Assembly: GCA_036583965.1 (NCBI GenBank)
Contig: JAZBQD010000017.1
Location: 23,718,385-23,782,384 of the forward strand
DNA: 64,000 nucleotides
Reading direction: 5' to 3'
Origin: Prunella strophiata
Taxonomy: Eukaryota > Chordata > Aves > Passeriformes > Prunellidae
The notes under the pieces were generated by a model, which did not search any database, was not told the origin of the DNA, and saw nothing but the letters and a program-made list of their open reading frames with translations. Positions 26,572 to 39,759 of this stretch are shown in pieces (within the stretch, counting starts at the first letter, position 1; the number at the start of each line of letters is the position of its first letter). A program made the translations under genes and the position numbers.

Positions 26572-28443
26572 AAATTACTGGAAGCTGGGCAAAGGTGTCT
26601 TGTCTCTGTTTCTTCAGAGAAAGAAGGGATGGGATTATACCCTCACAGCTCCAGACAGAAAGGACTGGAGAACTGAGAAGCACTTCCCAGCTCCCGGGGA
26701 AGAGATAAAGTGATTAACCAACCTAGCAAAAAATTATCTTCATTAAGCTACAGGATTGGCTGAGATAAAAAAAATTCCAACTGACTGAAACACACAAATG
26801 TGTTATGATTGAGCAACAGTCCACAGAAGGACACAATGCTTCTAAAATCTCTCATCATACCCCAAAAATCCTGCAGATGGATAAGGAAATCAGTCAGGGA
26901 AAGTCGGTTTTCTCTAGCTCTCACTTCTACCTGTTTTTCTGAACTGAAATTAGAGGACAATTGTATGAAGTCTTTATTAATCTTATATGTTGCTTTTTTC
27001 AACTTGTATATGTCCCTGAACACCAAAATGTCCTCAGTGCTGATGCAGTTACAACTGTTGTGTTTAAGCTGGTGCAGTATTTTTCCAGTTCAGCATTGAC
27101 TCAGAGTGCCTAATGGAGATGACCAAGAAACAGGAGGAGAGAGCTATCTGTCAAAGAGGCTGAAATCTAATCACAGCTTATTTCTATCCTCAGCCTAAGG
27201 ATGTTCAGACTCTATACGTGTAATCCAGATGTCAGCTGGAGAGTATTTCATAGGGTTGCTACCAGACTTACTCAGAATTAAAATGCTAGGCTTTTTTTTG
27301 CAGTCATGGCTTGTGCTTCACATGTCAAGGCACAGAATAATTTTTTTCAAAAAGTTTCAAGAAGAAAACTTATAAAATAATCTATTATAACTCACTGGGG
27401 ACAGAATGGTATGTGGATTTGGCATGTATGTGGGAATCAAGATCCTGCTCTTAAGCATGCATCTTTGCAACCATGAATGTAACAGGAAAAACTTAAAGAA
27501 ACCCTGCAGAAATTCACCAGACGCTCCTGACAGTGCATTCCCATGCAGTGCTCCTCTTCTTCATTGCTCACAAATCTTCCCCCAAGGAAATCCTTACCAG
27601 CAGTTAGTTTCTGAATTTACTAGTACTAGACTACACAGTTGCTGAGCTTCCCTGATCTTCACATTCTTCCACTTTTTTATTCTTTTAGATCCTTCATGTT
27701 ACACATCACAACAGGAAGACAAAAAGGTAATTTTTGCATTTAGAACTTGGAATGGCTAATGCACCTGAAAGCAGGGAAGTTTCACTCCAATCCCTATGTT
27801 GCTGTTGATCCATTATTTGATTAAACATCATGAATGGAAGATGTACACATTCTAATGTTAATAAAATACTGCTTCTCTCACAGTCATTGCCATCTAATAG
27901 AGGTCGTTTGATCTGGTTGCAAAACAAATTATATTATTTTACACCCTTGAGTAGAATTTTAGTCATAGGAGGCAATTTCATTCTCATTTAATAGAGAGGA
28001 GGTATGCCTAACTTAAATACCCATGAAAGCCACTCTTGAGCTTCAAGTAAATTGCATATTGTGAAGGGATATAAACATGTCTGTGCTTGTTAAACTGTTA
28101 AAATTAATGTGTTTAAACTTTATTTACTGTATACAATTTTGTCCATTCTCCAAGGATCCCTTAACAGATGCTCGATTTTAATGACTATTTTTAGTATGTG
28201 TTTCAGAGGAAGTGGACTGTGTAGCATTCCTGATAAAACCCACAAATCCAGCCACCCCTATGAAAGTAAGTGCAACTCTCATTTACCACTAAGGAATCCT
28301 GCACCAACTCATGGTGTTTCTACCTTTAAATCCAGCTACTATGCTCCATTATTATATAATTATCTATTCAATTCGACATTTATTCAGTCATTTCCTTAAC
28401 TCTGTTATTGGTGTTTCCTTCTTAATTGCTTGTTTGAAAGCAG

Positions 28444-28664
28444 TAGTTAGAGAGACACTTTGAGATAATGGCCTGCTTATACTAAATGCTACATATACTA
28501 CAAGAGATGTCTGAACCTAAAGAATTTATAGACAGATCACAGGTCTTTCTAAGGATAGTCAAGGCATGTATAGAAGCTGCTGTGATGGACAGTGTGATCA
28601 GAAAACAGCATAACCTTGTACTTGTGAATACACTTTCCTCTCTGTATGTTCCTATTAACGTCAG
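28444..28664 (+). other. Candidate exon (non-coding or 5'-terminal), unidentified
   Basis: A near-consensus donor, GTCAG then GTAAGTAG (GT at 28665-28666), closes a segment whose possible acceptor is a T-rich tract ending GAAAGCAG at 28443. All three frames have stops between that acceptor and 28486, so as an internal exon it would be non-coding. From the ATG at 28486 a 60-codon frame stays open through the donor and includes SEPKEFIDRSQVFLRIVK and IRKQHNLVLVNTLSSLY, which looks moderately protein-like but matches no family I know. Could be an lncRNA exon, a first coding exon, or chance. Confidence 0.2.
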
Positions 28665-31600
28665 GTAAGTAGCTTCTTTCATAACTGTAATATTATATGG
28701 CCAGTAGAACATCTAAAAGAACTCTGCAAACTTCTTAATTCCCCTGGAAAGTAGTCTGATGCATAAAGGCACCAAGGGTTACCCAACACAGCTGGTGAAA
28801 GCCAGTCAAACTGGCAGCACTAAAGCTCTCTATTTCCTTAGCCAAAACCCACTATCTCAAGCTAAGAAACTCTCCTGAGGAATATACTGCCTTTGTCTAC
28901 TAGGCAGATGCTTCAAGCACAACAAAACAACAGTGGAGTGTTAGTCACGCAAGTATTCAGGCTCCTTCTTATTTGCCTTGAATATTCTAGCTCTATACAG
29001 AGAAGCTGGAATTTCCAATCAGACCTAAAAATTTACTTATCTGATAAAGGTTTATCCTACTAGTAGGTAGGGATCAAAACATTTACCATCATCTACCTTT
29101 TTCAGCTTCTTTTGGAGACTAAAAAGAGCAGAGGATAATACTAAGTAGATAAATTATTTTTAGAGAAGAAATTCTCCGCTTTGACTTTGTTTGTGTTACT
29201 ATGTAGTCATGAAAGGCTCTTAACAGAGTGCTTGGAGTCAGCCTCCATAGACCAGCTGCCATTTCTACACGTGAAAAGCATGATTTTCTTTGTCTTTTTG
29301 TAGGTTCTCCTTCATGCAAATAATGAAAGAATGAGTAATGCATCCTGGCCAGATGTAGGCAGCTTGACATCCAGTCACCAGAGATACACATTCAGCTTTC
29401 CACCAGCACACAGTGCAGTCATTAGCAACATGGTGACTTCAATTTTCTTCCATGCTAACTGTGAAAATTCATACTTATAAAAATATCCTAAGCCAGGAAC
29501 AAAACAGATGTAATTACAAGTAAGTGACTGCTTCTCTCTGCATGTGTGCACAATGATTTAAATGAAAATACTTTTTACTGCTTCTAGCAGGCCAAAAATT
29601 ATGACTTTGGTCATGATGAATTTGAAATTTTTATCTTCCTTGAAAAAACACCTCATAGGTCAAAGATAACAAACCTGAACATGATGACATTATTAAGGGC
29701 ATGCCTAAGCAGCACAAAAATTTGTGTAGATGTAAACAAGACACATTGAGTGCAAGTGCCATACTTTAACACAGGCTTCTATTCTGAGTTCATCTTCTAT
29801 GCTGGGAAGCTGTCAATTAGTACGGGTGTAATGTAGAGCTAATGCAGATAATTGTTTCAGTTAATAGCACTCAGGGTATGCATGCTATGTGAAATCAGTT
29901 TTAGCGATCTGGTTTGTCCAATAGCTTTTTTTCCTCTCCAGTACAGTCAAACAAAATACACAAATTCATATATAAAGTCAATGCATTGTGGAACAACCTT
30001 ACATTTTACTGAGCAGTTTTTGCAATTCTCTTCTCTCTACCCTTAAATGTATCTTGTTTTGTCTTATAGGATACCTTGAATATTTTTTAGTCACAAAAAA
30101 TACTATATGCAGACTGATATCACAATGAAGATTCACATTATGTTTTTTTAACAGCAAAATTTTCTCTTTCCCTTTCAAGGTCTCTCATTAGTAACTAAAT
30201 AACACCTCAATATTATTAAATAAAAATCACAAAGCTATTAAATAAATATAATTTTTAAGCATACAAAATTAACTCCTTGAAAGTGAGAGAACTCTTACTA
30301 ATTATTCAAATGGGGGAAAAAAAATCAAAAATATGCATCTTCCCTTTCACTGAGGCTAATGGAATGAATTCTCATTTAAAAGGAAAATTTTTATCTTCCT
30401 AGTTAAGGCATACACCCGTCCATTGTCAGTTTTTCCCCCTTCCAACTTCATTTAGACCACTAAGTGTTAGATACTCCACACACTATTCATGGAGCATCCC
30501 TTGAAAGTGACATTGATTTTCTACTGATGAGTCCTCCAAAAAAAAGCCAGCAAGAGACAGGTGTTCCCTCACTACTCAGGGAGAATAAAAACTGTTTTCA
30601 GTTTTCTTGGTGCTGTAATGGCATGTGGAATCCAAAATAAAGCAATGTTTGAACTGCTTGTCTCTTTTCAAAGCACTTAATCTGGGAGGAAAGGTGGTCT
30701 CGAGAGCAAGGGCCACAATCCTGCTTTAGGACTGCAGCCAGCTGAGGTTTGCTCATGTTCATAAGCACATGGAAGTGTGCAATACCACTGACTTTTGTGC
30801 ATGTTCATGAAAGAATAGAAAAATGTCATTATTCTCTCTCTTTAAACCTCAATTTGTGCTAATTCATTTTTCTGTGATGCACGATTTTTGGAAAACACAA
30901 AAAAAAATGGAACAAGGTTAAGCATTATTCTCTATTTGAAGTTCTGTGTTTATGAAAATCCCTCTGAAGAAAATGTAGACTCCATCAGACTTATGACTTT
31001 TGCTATTCTCAGCACACCTGAAATTTCCTGAGATTTTATGTATTCCATAAAATCTAAGAATGTTTTCTTGGGTTGCTTTTCTGAGACCACATAAAGGGAT
31101 ATAATGACTAATGTATTAGCAAGTTGCTATCTTTTTATATTTAGGGAAAAGTAATGTGAGTAGGAGAACTACTTGGTCTTCTACTTTTATCATGTGTACT
31201 GCAAGGAAATTCTTCCACGACAGAGAAAGATCAAGAAGGAACTTCTAGTTTTTAATTTTAAATTTAAATTATGCTACACAGATGAAATAGAATAACAATA
31301 ATTAGCTTTACAAATAAGTTCATATGAGCATAATAATATACACTGCACAATACAAAAGTACCAGAAAATGCCCTACTTATGATGTATAGTTGAAATTGCT
31401 TGCATCTGTAGTCCTCTGAATAAAATGGGAATTATCAGGAAGCATTTAAAAAGCATTTGTTCATCATGGCTTGGAGAAAACCATTTAAAGGAAAGTAGCA
31501 TCAGAGTTTCTTTGCCTGATGCTGAACATCTAAAAATGTAGAGAGGGTTAAAGCTATCAAATTTTATTATAAACACAAAATAATTATTACAAGTATAATT

Positions 31601-32720
31601 TCCTGCTAAGTGTCTTCATTTAAATCACACAATAAAGTATTTCTGGTTTCACCATTTCATGCTTATTCTCTGAGAATGACAGATATTACTGTTTATTTAA
31701 AAGTGTTCCTTCTCTTTTAAATGTAGAAAAATGTATCTCCATTACTATTTGTCTACCTAAACAGAATTTCTTCTGTTAAAGAAAATAAAGATTGAGTTAA
31801 ATACCGGGAGTTTTTTTGCTCCTGCATGTTTTCTCTATTCTCTTTCACTTGAGAACTGCTCATGTTCTCATTTTTTTGTGCCACGAGGTGCAGCAGAGAA
31901 AGAAGACAATCATCCAAAGGACACTGCCCTGACAACTGCAACATTTGACAACTCAGTGCTTTTCATAATTTAGTCGGGTGACTGTGCTGAGCACCTGTTG
32001 ACAAACAAGATATCTATGTCCTCCAGAATCAGTCAGTAATAACTGAAACTTTGGAAAAGGAAGAAAAAGTTATTAATGCAAACAATTGACTAACAACTAT
32101 GTGGTTTTAGTTTGTGGTTTTCAGAATCCTGGAGTTTTCATAATACAATTTAAAGGGTGTCAAATGGGTCATAATTTTAAAAAATGAGTTTGTATACGCC
32201 ACGTTGCAACCCACAAGGATGTCATTTCTAAAGGGTCCATGAGTTCCTTTGCAATGATAAAAAATGTGAAAAGCACTGGCTAGGTAAATCCACTGCTTTC
32301 AGTAGTTGATATTACAATATATTTACATAGTTATATTTCTGTCACAGAGCACATATGGAAAACCTCCAACAAATTCTGATTTTTTAATAATAATTAAAAT
32401 GCATCATTGACAGCAAGGCTGAAGAATTACCAGGTCATGGAGCCAACAGGTTGTTACATGTTATTGTCATTAATCAGATTATTGAAGACCAAAAATATTC
32501 ATTATAAAAGTGATCCTGTTTTGGTGTTCAGTCACACATATGAAATTACTAAATGTGTGGATTTGTACGGTCGTTGTTAGCATTGACATTTTTGGCAGGT
32601 CTGTCTGAAGCAGGATTTGACAAACTTGTCTTTACAAACTCAGCTGCAATAGTTACATAAGTTCCCTTTATTAAAAAATTCCTGTTTTACCCATAATTTC
32701 AGTCCACATGTGGCTGCACC

Positions 32721-32740
32721 AAAAAAAAAAAAAAAAAAAA
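32721..32740. repeat. Poly(A) tract, 20 bp
   Basis: Run of 20 A about 115 bp upstream of the CR1 fragment. It is on the wrong side to be that element's tail, and CR1 lacks poly(A) in any case. Confidence 0.95.
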
Positions 32741-32854
32741 CTAGAAACATACAATTTGTGAAATAAAAAATGTATTAAACTCTACTATTCCTCTCCCTTG
32801 AGGAATCTAAACACTTACTCTGATTCTAAAACACTAACTATTGGGTTATTTGGG

Positions 32855-33115
32855 AATTAACAGGTGTCTTTCTTTTATCTCCCTTTGGAGAGGAGAAAGG
32901 GTATGGATGTCATTCATCTGGACTTCTGTAGGGTTTTTGACATGGTCTCCCAAAACATCCTTCTCTCCATATTGGAGAGAAAAGGATTTGATGGGTGGAC
33001 CGTGGTGGATAAGGAATTGCCTGGATGGTTGCATCCAGAGAGTGGTGTTCAAACAGCTCAGTGTCCAGAGATGAGAGGTGTCCCTCAGGAGTCCACAAAG
33101 GGTCCAGCTCTATGA
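32855..33115 (+). mobile_element. CR1 LINE reverse transcriptase fragment, sense
   Basis: The frame from 32864 gives a CR1 reverse-transcriptase segment: GMDVIHLDFCRVFDMVSQNI (family motif VxYLDFSKAFDTVSHNI), then LERKGFDGWTV, a diverged NWLDGR region (KELPGWLHPES), and MRGVPQES (family SGVPQGS). These are fingers/palm motifs around the first catalytic Asp. The first catalytic Asp box (LDF) is present. The fragment is truncated at both ends, contains a frame change before 32864 and ends at a stop at 33113-33115. The same segment of CR1 recurs antisense at about 48030-48165. Confidence 0.88.
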
Positions 33116-36100
33116 GAAGGACTTGGAGATGAAATGTAAAAGCTTCAGCATTAATTCTCATTGTTAGATGTGTTGCACATATCATACACAAGGAATCCTT
33201 CCCTTTACAACTGCTCAGCAATCTGAAGAGGCACAAAAGCTTTCACTGCTATTATGCAGCTACAGTACCTCAGTTAAAAAAATCCCCTCTATAAATACTG
33301 TAAAACATAAACACTTATGAATAATTCTGAAGGTTGAAGAGTTTATGTGCAAATAAGAAAAAATGCTAATTGCTCCGTTTTTAAATGAAAATATTTCCTA
33401 ACATACTGATCTCTAGGTTTTAGCACTTCTTTCATTCTACTTTTCATATGTTACAGGCTGCATCCTGTAATTTAATCTGACATGCATGTAACACAGGTTT
33501 AGGCCAGAATATGCTTCATGTGGGATCTTTAAAAGGCAGAAATTATGATCCATAGAGAAACAGTGTGGGTGAGTGCAGTGCATGACACTTAGCATTTCAG
33601 AAAGGTTATTTTTCCTCAAATTTTAAAAATATTGTGGCCAAAAAATTACATTCTTAATAAATGCTCACAACACCAAATATGAAAATTTTTGATAATGTAA
33701 CTTAAGCACATTAAGTTACATTATGGGTAAATATGAAGAAGTACAGCTTTTGCAGCATCATACCCTCTGCTAATTTGGGAGGTTGTTTTACAAGACTGCT
33801 GCCTACTGTCTGTACTTAACGTGTATTATAAACAGTACTGTTACATAATTCTGTTTTCAGGTAGCTGTAGGAAGCTTACTGATTTTCTTTTTAAGATACA
33901 AATCCACAGCGGGTCACAGAGCCTCTATTAGTTTTAGAGATAGAAGCCTTAGGTTTCTAAGTTCTGCAAACTCTTTGAATCAGGACCAGCCAAGAATGGA
34001 GGCTCTTGCAGGTGTTTTCTGTTAGACCAAGAGATCAGCTTGTGGAAATTACTTTTGACAGAGCTGTTTGCCACAAAGTAGGCACGATGTCCTGTGTTTC
34101 TGGCACATAGAAGGAATCAGCATGTAGGCTAGAGAGCCCTGCTTAAGCAAAACCTTGTAGCAAAGAAACTCCAGTCTTTCAGGACTAGGCTGTCTTCTGT
34201 GTCAGCTGGGATATTTCTCCACTTGTGCTTATCCTTTCTACTTCATGTCCATAAATGAGGACTTTACAAAATAGTAAAGACCGGCCAAACTTCTTTTCTA
34301 ACTATGCTTTGTGCTTTCCTGGAGGATGGCAGAGAGAAGCTGGAGCACATAGTTGCTGTAATCAGAACTAACTTATTTTTATTTTTTATGATCTCATTGT
34401 AAGATGAGAAGTAGCTATCACCATCTCCTAAGAATACCCTACTAATCTGACAACACTGCAAATATCCTTTATTCTATGCCACAAGTAGTCCCATGGAAAT
34501 TTTACTCCTTATGTTGTATTCACTCAGCGTAAGAAGAGGCCTTGACCATATGAAACCAAAAATGAAGTATGAAGTAATCTTGAATTTCAGTGGCACTTCC
34601 TGGATTTCTAATTGCATTTATTTTTTAAAAATTAATTATAGTTCCACGTGTAATTAAGAAATTAAATATCATTTTTTCTACTGATTTATAACAGGTATTT
34701 CTATCTCCTCCAACTCTTGGCTGCTGGAAATATTCTACCATCTGAAACTAGAGTGCTTCATGGCGCTAAGGAAGCCTCACCACCAGAGCTGGAGGAAATA
34801 AGCAAGGTGATCTTTATGAAACAAAACCAGGTTTACACTCAGCAAACACACAGAAAGGATGCTTAGGGTTTTCAAAAAGAACTACAGACATGTGGTTTCT
34901 CAGCAAAACACGAATTAAAACACACAAAGCAAGTGAGAACATTTGTTATGAATTTTAAGATGTGTGCAGTAACTTGCATGTTCAAGAAGAAGCTGAATTT
35001 TGTACTTCCCTTTCATACAGGCATAAGCAGAGATATCAATCAAGTTGCTAAAACATTAAAAAAAACCCCAAACTATAACTGTTTAAAGAAATAAAATTCA
35101 AGCTGAATGCCACATGTCTAAGGCAACAAAGAGATGGGAGCATTCACTGTGTTTCCTAGCAGTCCATTATCTACTTGGTCCCCCTCTCTTCTACTGCACA
35201 CAGACAAAGTGTCTTCTTGTCACCCAGAGTGGATGTAGAGTACAAATAGTTACCTCACATCCCAGCTGTTAAACAAATTTTTGAAAACAGATAAGCCTGA
35301 AATTTCTTTGTGGTGTCACATATGGAGCTTTTTAAAACTGTCCTACTGCAAACAGTGATTTGTCCAGCATATCTGACTGCCATTCTCTCTTCAAAGGGAT
35401 GGTAACAGACTAAGTAAAAAACACACATACACACAAATTTTACTGTAGTTAATGGAAACATAGGGATTTGAGATCGGTCTGCAATATCTGTTTTTATGCT
35501 CTGCTCTTTACGGCTTTACAAAATTGTCTCCAGTTCATCTAAACAAAAATTCCAGAACACTTTATAATGCCAGTGATTTTAGGACACTGGCAATACTCTT
35601 CATGTCTCCTGTTCTGTTCTAGAGGCAGGTTTTTTAGTATTTAACAAACAGGATGTGACAAGAAGCACTTGTTGTCTATGGTCTACAAGCATTTTTAGTC
35701 TATCATTTTTGTAAATCCTTCTGTTTTAGAGATGATTTTTGATTACACAGGACAAGATGTAACCACTGACCTTTTTTTCCCTCCCAGTAGCTTCCAGAGA
35801 GCTTTGATTACAGCTTTATACCACAAGTGCTGCCTCTTCCACATCCTACAGTACCAACCAATGTTGCAAAAAGATTATTTAAATAACTCACGCTATGCAA
35901 AATGCCATCTCATATTTTCCTCAAGAACACATTACAAATAATCTCAAGAGCACCAAGAGAACAAGAACGATTACTTGAATGTCAGTAACAGGAAATTATA
36001 AAATGACTAAGTGTTAAACTACAATTAGATCTACAACAATCTCCCCCTTTTACTGAAGAAAAAATCCACATCACCTACCCTTGAATCCTCATGGTTCTTT

Positions 36101-39011
36101 AATCAGTACTGAATGAAAATCTGCTCTCAGTATTCAATTCAAATAAGGAATAAATATATCTTATGTGAGAAGACTATCTTCAACATCCAGTTATCCTTCC
36201 CAAGCAGGGTAAAGATAACTTCAAAGAATTTTAAGGAATTAAACAAACTAGAATGCTTTTTACTTATTCTGGGGTAAAGTGCATCCACATGCACCCTCTT
36301 TTAGAGGGAATATTTTTTATTTATCCCCTAGATATGGGGAAAAGAGCATAAAATAGTTTGATGTAGAAATAATTACAGTTATGGCTAACAATAGAACTGC
36401 CTCTGCTGTTACAAAGCATAGTAATGGAACCTTCATGGCTTCATGATTTATGACTAAAAACCACTAAGCATTTCAAATGTATTTGGAAACAGAACAGGAA
36501 TGGAGCTTTCAGACTCCTTGCATCTAATCCTACACCATTGTTAATAAAAAGCATTACTCACTTCCTGATCTGTATTTCCAGTATAGCTTCTAATCAGTCC
36601 ATGAATACACAAATAAACTTGTCCATCATCTGTATGGAAATGTTTTCTGCAAAAGCATCTTATAAAAAAACCCAAAACCAACAGCCAGTCAACCAACCAT
36701 ACATATTTAAAACAGCAGCTGAAACTTCATAAGCATTTAAGAAAAGAAATTGCAGAAAAAGCACAAACATTACCACTTTCTTGGAGATTAAAAGCAAAAA
36801 TATCATGCACTGTTAGTTTACCAGTTTACCTCACATACTTACAGGGAACATTTAGAGATTACATTTTAAGGATAAACAATCTTAAACCAACACAGTAATT
36901 GAAATTTCTCTGAAGTTCAAGAAATTTTCATCGACAAGCTTCCTTCCAATTTACAGTCTTGCAGTGGAGAAATAACAAATTGGTCTGCACAACAGAGCAA
37001 CAAAAGATGGAAAAGGTTTCAAATTACCACATTTAGTGTGATGTCCTTATTGCAGGGTGCTCAAGCCCTTCAAATGACTAAAGTACTGGAAGAAGAATAT
37101 TTACACATGTATTGTTCCCCCACATCACCTTAAACAATAGTTTTTACATCAGCATGAAATCAGCAAAAATTGATCACATATGTTGTTTTGATGTTCTGCT
37201 TAGGCTGATCAGATATTTTTTATTTCTAAATATCATTAAGGATACAAACATTGTTTAAATTTCTTTTTATGTATACACCACATATATATAACTTCAGTGA
37301 ATTTTTATATAAATTTTAGTTTAAAGGGTTTTAAAGTCTATAAACAATTTTACGTCATCTTCAATTACTTTCTACTAATACATAAAGGGACAAGAAGTTT
37401 CTAACACTATAGTTTGCATATATATTCCTTAAGGAACCTCTCAACTTTCTTTTTTACACTCAATCACTGTTGACAACAGGAAAAAAAACTCACAATAACT
37501 ATGATAATCTCTCTGTTTAATTTAATGAAAAGCCTGCATGCTTGCAACACCGGAGGACACATGCAAAAAATCAGTGTGTTCCACTTCAGATAAAAATAAT
37601 GCCTTTCTGTACTTCTGTGTCCTAAATTCTACTTTGACAAAACGTGATCCAGAGGACCAAAAGTAATTTCACAAAAACTTTAATAAAGAGCTGATGCTAT
37701 CTCCTGTTTTCTTCCCTTTTCCTATCTAAACATAAATATAATTTATCTTTGGTGTCACACATCCTTCTTGCTATACACAGGAATTTAGTCTCCCTTGGAA
37801 TTCATATTTGAGAGTTATCAGAAACCCAAGAATTCAGACACACCAGTAGATTACATCTTGAACCATACCGAGACTGACATGGGATGTAGAAAGACAAAAT
37901 GGATCAAGTTTCTTGATTAGGTTGCAAACTACTTGTAACATTTCAAAAGGTGTATAATGTGTGAAATAAGTTACAGTAATGGTTTAATTTAGAACAGTCA
38001 GCAAGTGTTTCTGGCCAAAAGCACTTTCCTTCTTTTTCTCATCTGTGGGAACATTTTGGTGACTAAACTAAACACTAAGAAGAGGTGTCTGAAGCCCCTG
38101 AGCTACCAGCAGTTCTCCATGGGTGGAAGTGGTCCCCACAGAGCCCTCATGGTCCTAACCCACCCATCCTATCCCCTCAAAAAATGTCTTTAGATACCAA
38201 TTATGGTACAGGATGATTTTTTTTTTCCTAGCTGACAGCTGAGAAAAACACTGTGCTGGTAATACTGACATGCTTTCTTGGCTCCTATAAAAACATGTCC
38301 AGAGAAGGAGCAGAAAACATGCTACCTTACCATTTCTGAAGCAGATTAATTCCTGAAAGAGAAACCAACTATTCCCATTTTAGTTTTACAAATTTTATTA
38401 GCAAAGGACCACCAAAGAAACAGCAGAAAGCATATATTTAAAACCCACAGACCATAAGCAGGGTTACAAGCTTCTAAATGGGTCATAGATTGTGCTTCAG
38501 GGGTTTCAGCACTTAAGGTGGAAAGTACAGTACCTAAACCAGTCAGACTCAGGGTTTTTTGGTGCTGGTTCCTTTTTCTCTCGTTATCTGCTAAAGTCAC
38601 TGTTTTTCAGCAATATTCCTACATTATCAAACTTTCAGCAGAAAGAGACAGTGAGTACAATCTTGGCTAAGACATTTTCTTCCCTTTGCCACTCATTTTC
38701 TGTAGGTGAGCCTTTAACAAATGATAGAAAAATTTCTTGTTTGGCTGCACAAGGGAACACAAAGCCCCTGGCTACAGAACTGGAAACACTCTAAACGCTT
38801 TGGTAAGAAAACTGAAACACAGCAGATATCTCACAACTTTATAAGAGCCTTATATCAGAAGGGCACTGGTCTTCAAAACATAATTCATTTAAATAAATTA
38901 ATGTATTTCCTACACAAAAACCTTGATGTATATTCAATTTTAAGCCTCTTAATGGCTGAAACAAACCACAGCTTCAAAAAAGGTGGTATGTACTATAGTG
39001 TGATATTCACC
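33116..39011. other. Unique AT-rich sequence without a recognised gene
   Basis: Almost 6 kb in which I see no transposon, RNA gene or convincing exon. ORFs are short and featureless. It may be intronic or intergenic. Confidence 0.6.
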
Positions 39012-39625
39012 TGCAATATTTCTGGCTGAGCTGGAGTTCATTTTCCCCACAGCAGCCCTCACCTTGCAGCATTTTGCACTGATAATTGGAAAGGTGCTGA
39101 TAACACACCAGTGTTTTGGCTACTGCTGAGCAGCACTGGCACAGCATCAGCTCTGTCTCTGCAACATTCCACCCCTACCAGTAGGATCAGGCGGGCAAAA
39201 CCTATGGAAGCAAAATAATCAGGACAGCTGACTCAAACTGAACAAATGGATATTCCATGTCATATGACATCAACTCAGATGTAGAAGCTGAGTATGTGGA
39301 AGGCATTTGCTGTTCACATGTCTTCCAGAGCAACCACTACTCATGCTGAAGCCTTGCTTCCAAGGGGAAAGTTCCAGGTGGAAGTGCCAGATGTCACTTG
39401 CTGATGGTAATTAGGGAATAAAATATTTGGGAGTTTTGTTGTTTTGGGTTTTTTTTCTTTTTTTTTGCTTGCATGCAAGCAACTGCCCCCATTGTTTCAA
39501 TAAATTGCCTTTATCTTCACCTACAAGGGTCTCACCCCTTATTTTGTCACCCCTTTTCCTGCTGAGAACAGTGATAGAGAGACTTTTGTGGGCAGCTGGT
39601 ATCCAAGCAAGGTCAACCCATGACA
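39012..39625 (+). mobile_element. LTR of an avian ERVL-like endogenous retrovirus, about 0.6 kb
   Basis: Landmarks match a bird LTR type related to the one at 25944: GGCTGAGCTGGAGTTCATTTT near the start, GTGCTGATAACACACCAGTG (39091-39110), TGGATATTCCATGTCATATG (39247-39266) followed by a CRE-like TGACATCA (39265-39272), then an R/U5 block around TTTATCTTCACCTACAAG (39509-39526), and a terminal GCAAGGTCAACCCATGACA. Ends are approximate, since I found no convincing target duplication. The 3' end is closely related to that of the next LTR. No internal retroviral sequence follows. Confidence 0.8.
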
Positions 39626-39759
39626 GTTCCTTTAGCTTCCCAATTTGGGAATGAGGAACCTGAGATAATGATAATAATTGGGAGGTGTAACTGGCAAAAC
39701 AAGAACTGAAAAAAGTTAGAGAGTGGTATGATCATGGGGAATTTCTTTTGTTTTATTAG
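39626..39759. other. Short spacer between two LTRs
   Basis: About 130 bp of AT-rich sequence. It shows no tRNA primer-binding site directly after the upstream LTR, which argues against this being the start of a proviral interior. Confidence 0.45.

Larger units (their letters stand above)
26572..32854. other. Unique AT-rich sequence; one exon-like segment
   Basis: Roughly 6.3 kb with no recognised transposon. An exon-like segment with a strong donor at 28665 is listed separately. An A20 run lies at 32721-32740. The remaining short ORFs look random. Confidence 0.6.

Noticed and set aside
39626..39759. Possible proviral interior between the two LTRs
   Set aside because: Only about 130 bp separate them, the LTRs differ in their 5' parts, and no primer-binding site or polypurine tract is apparent.
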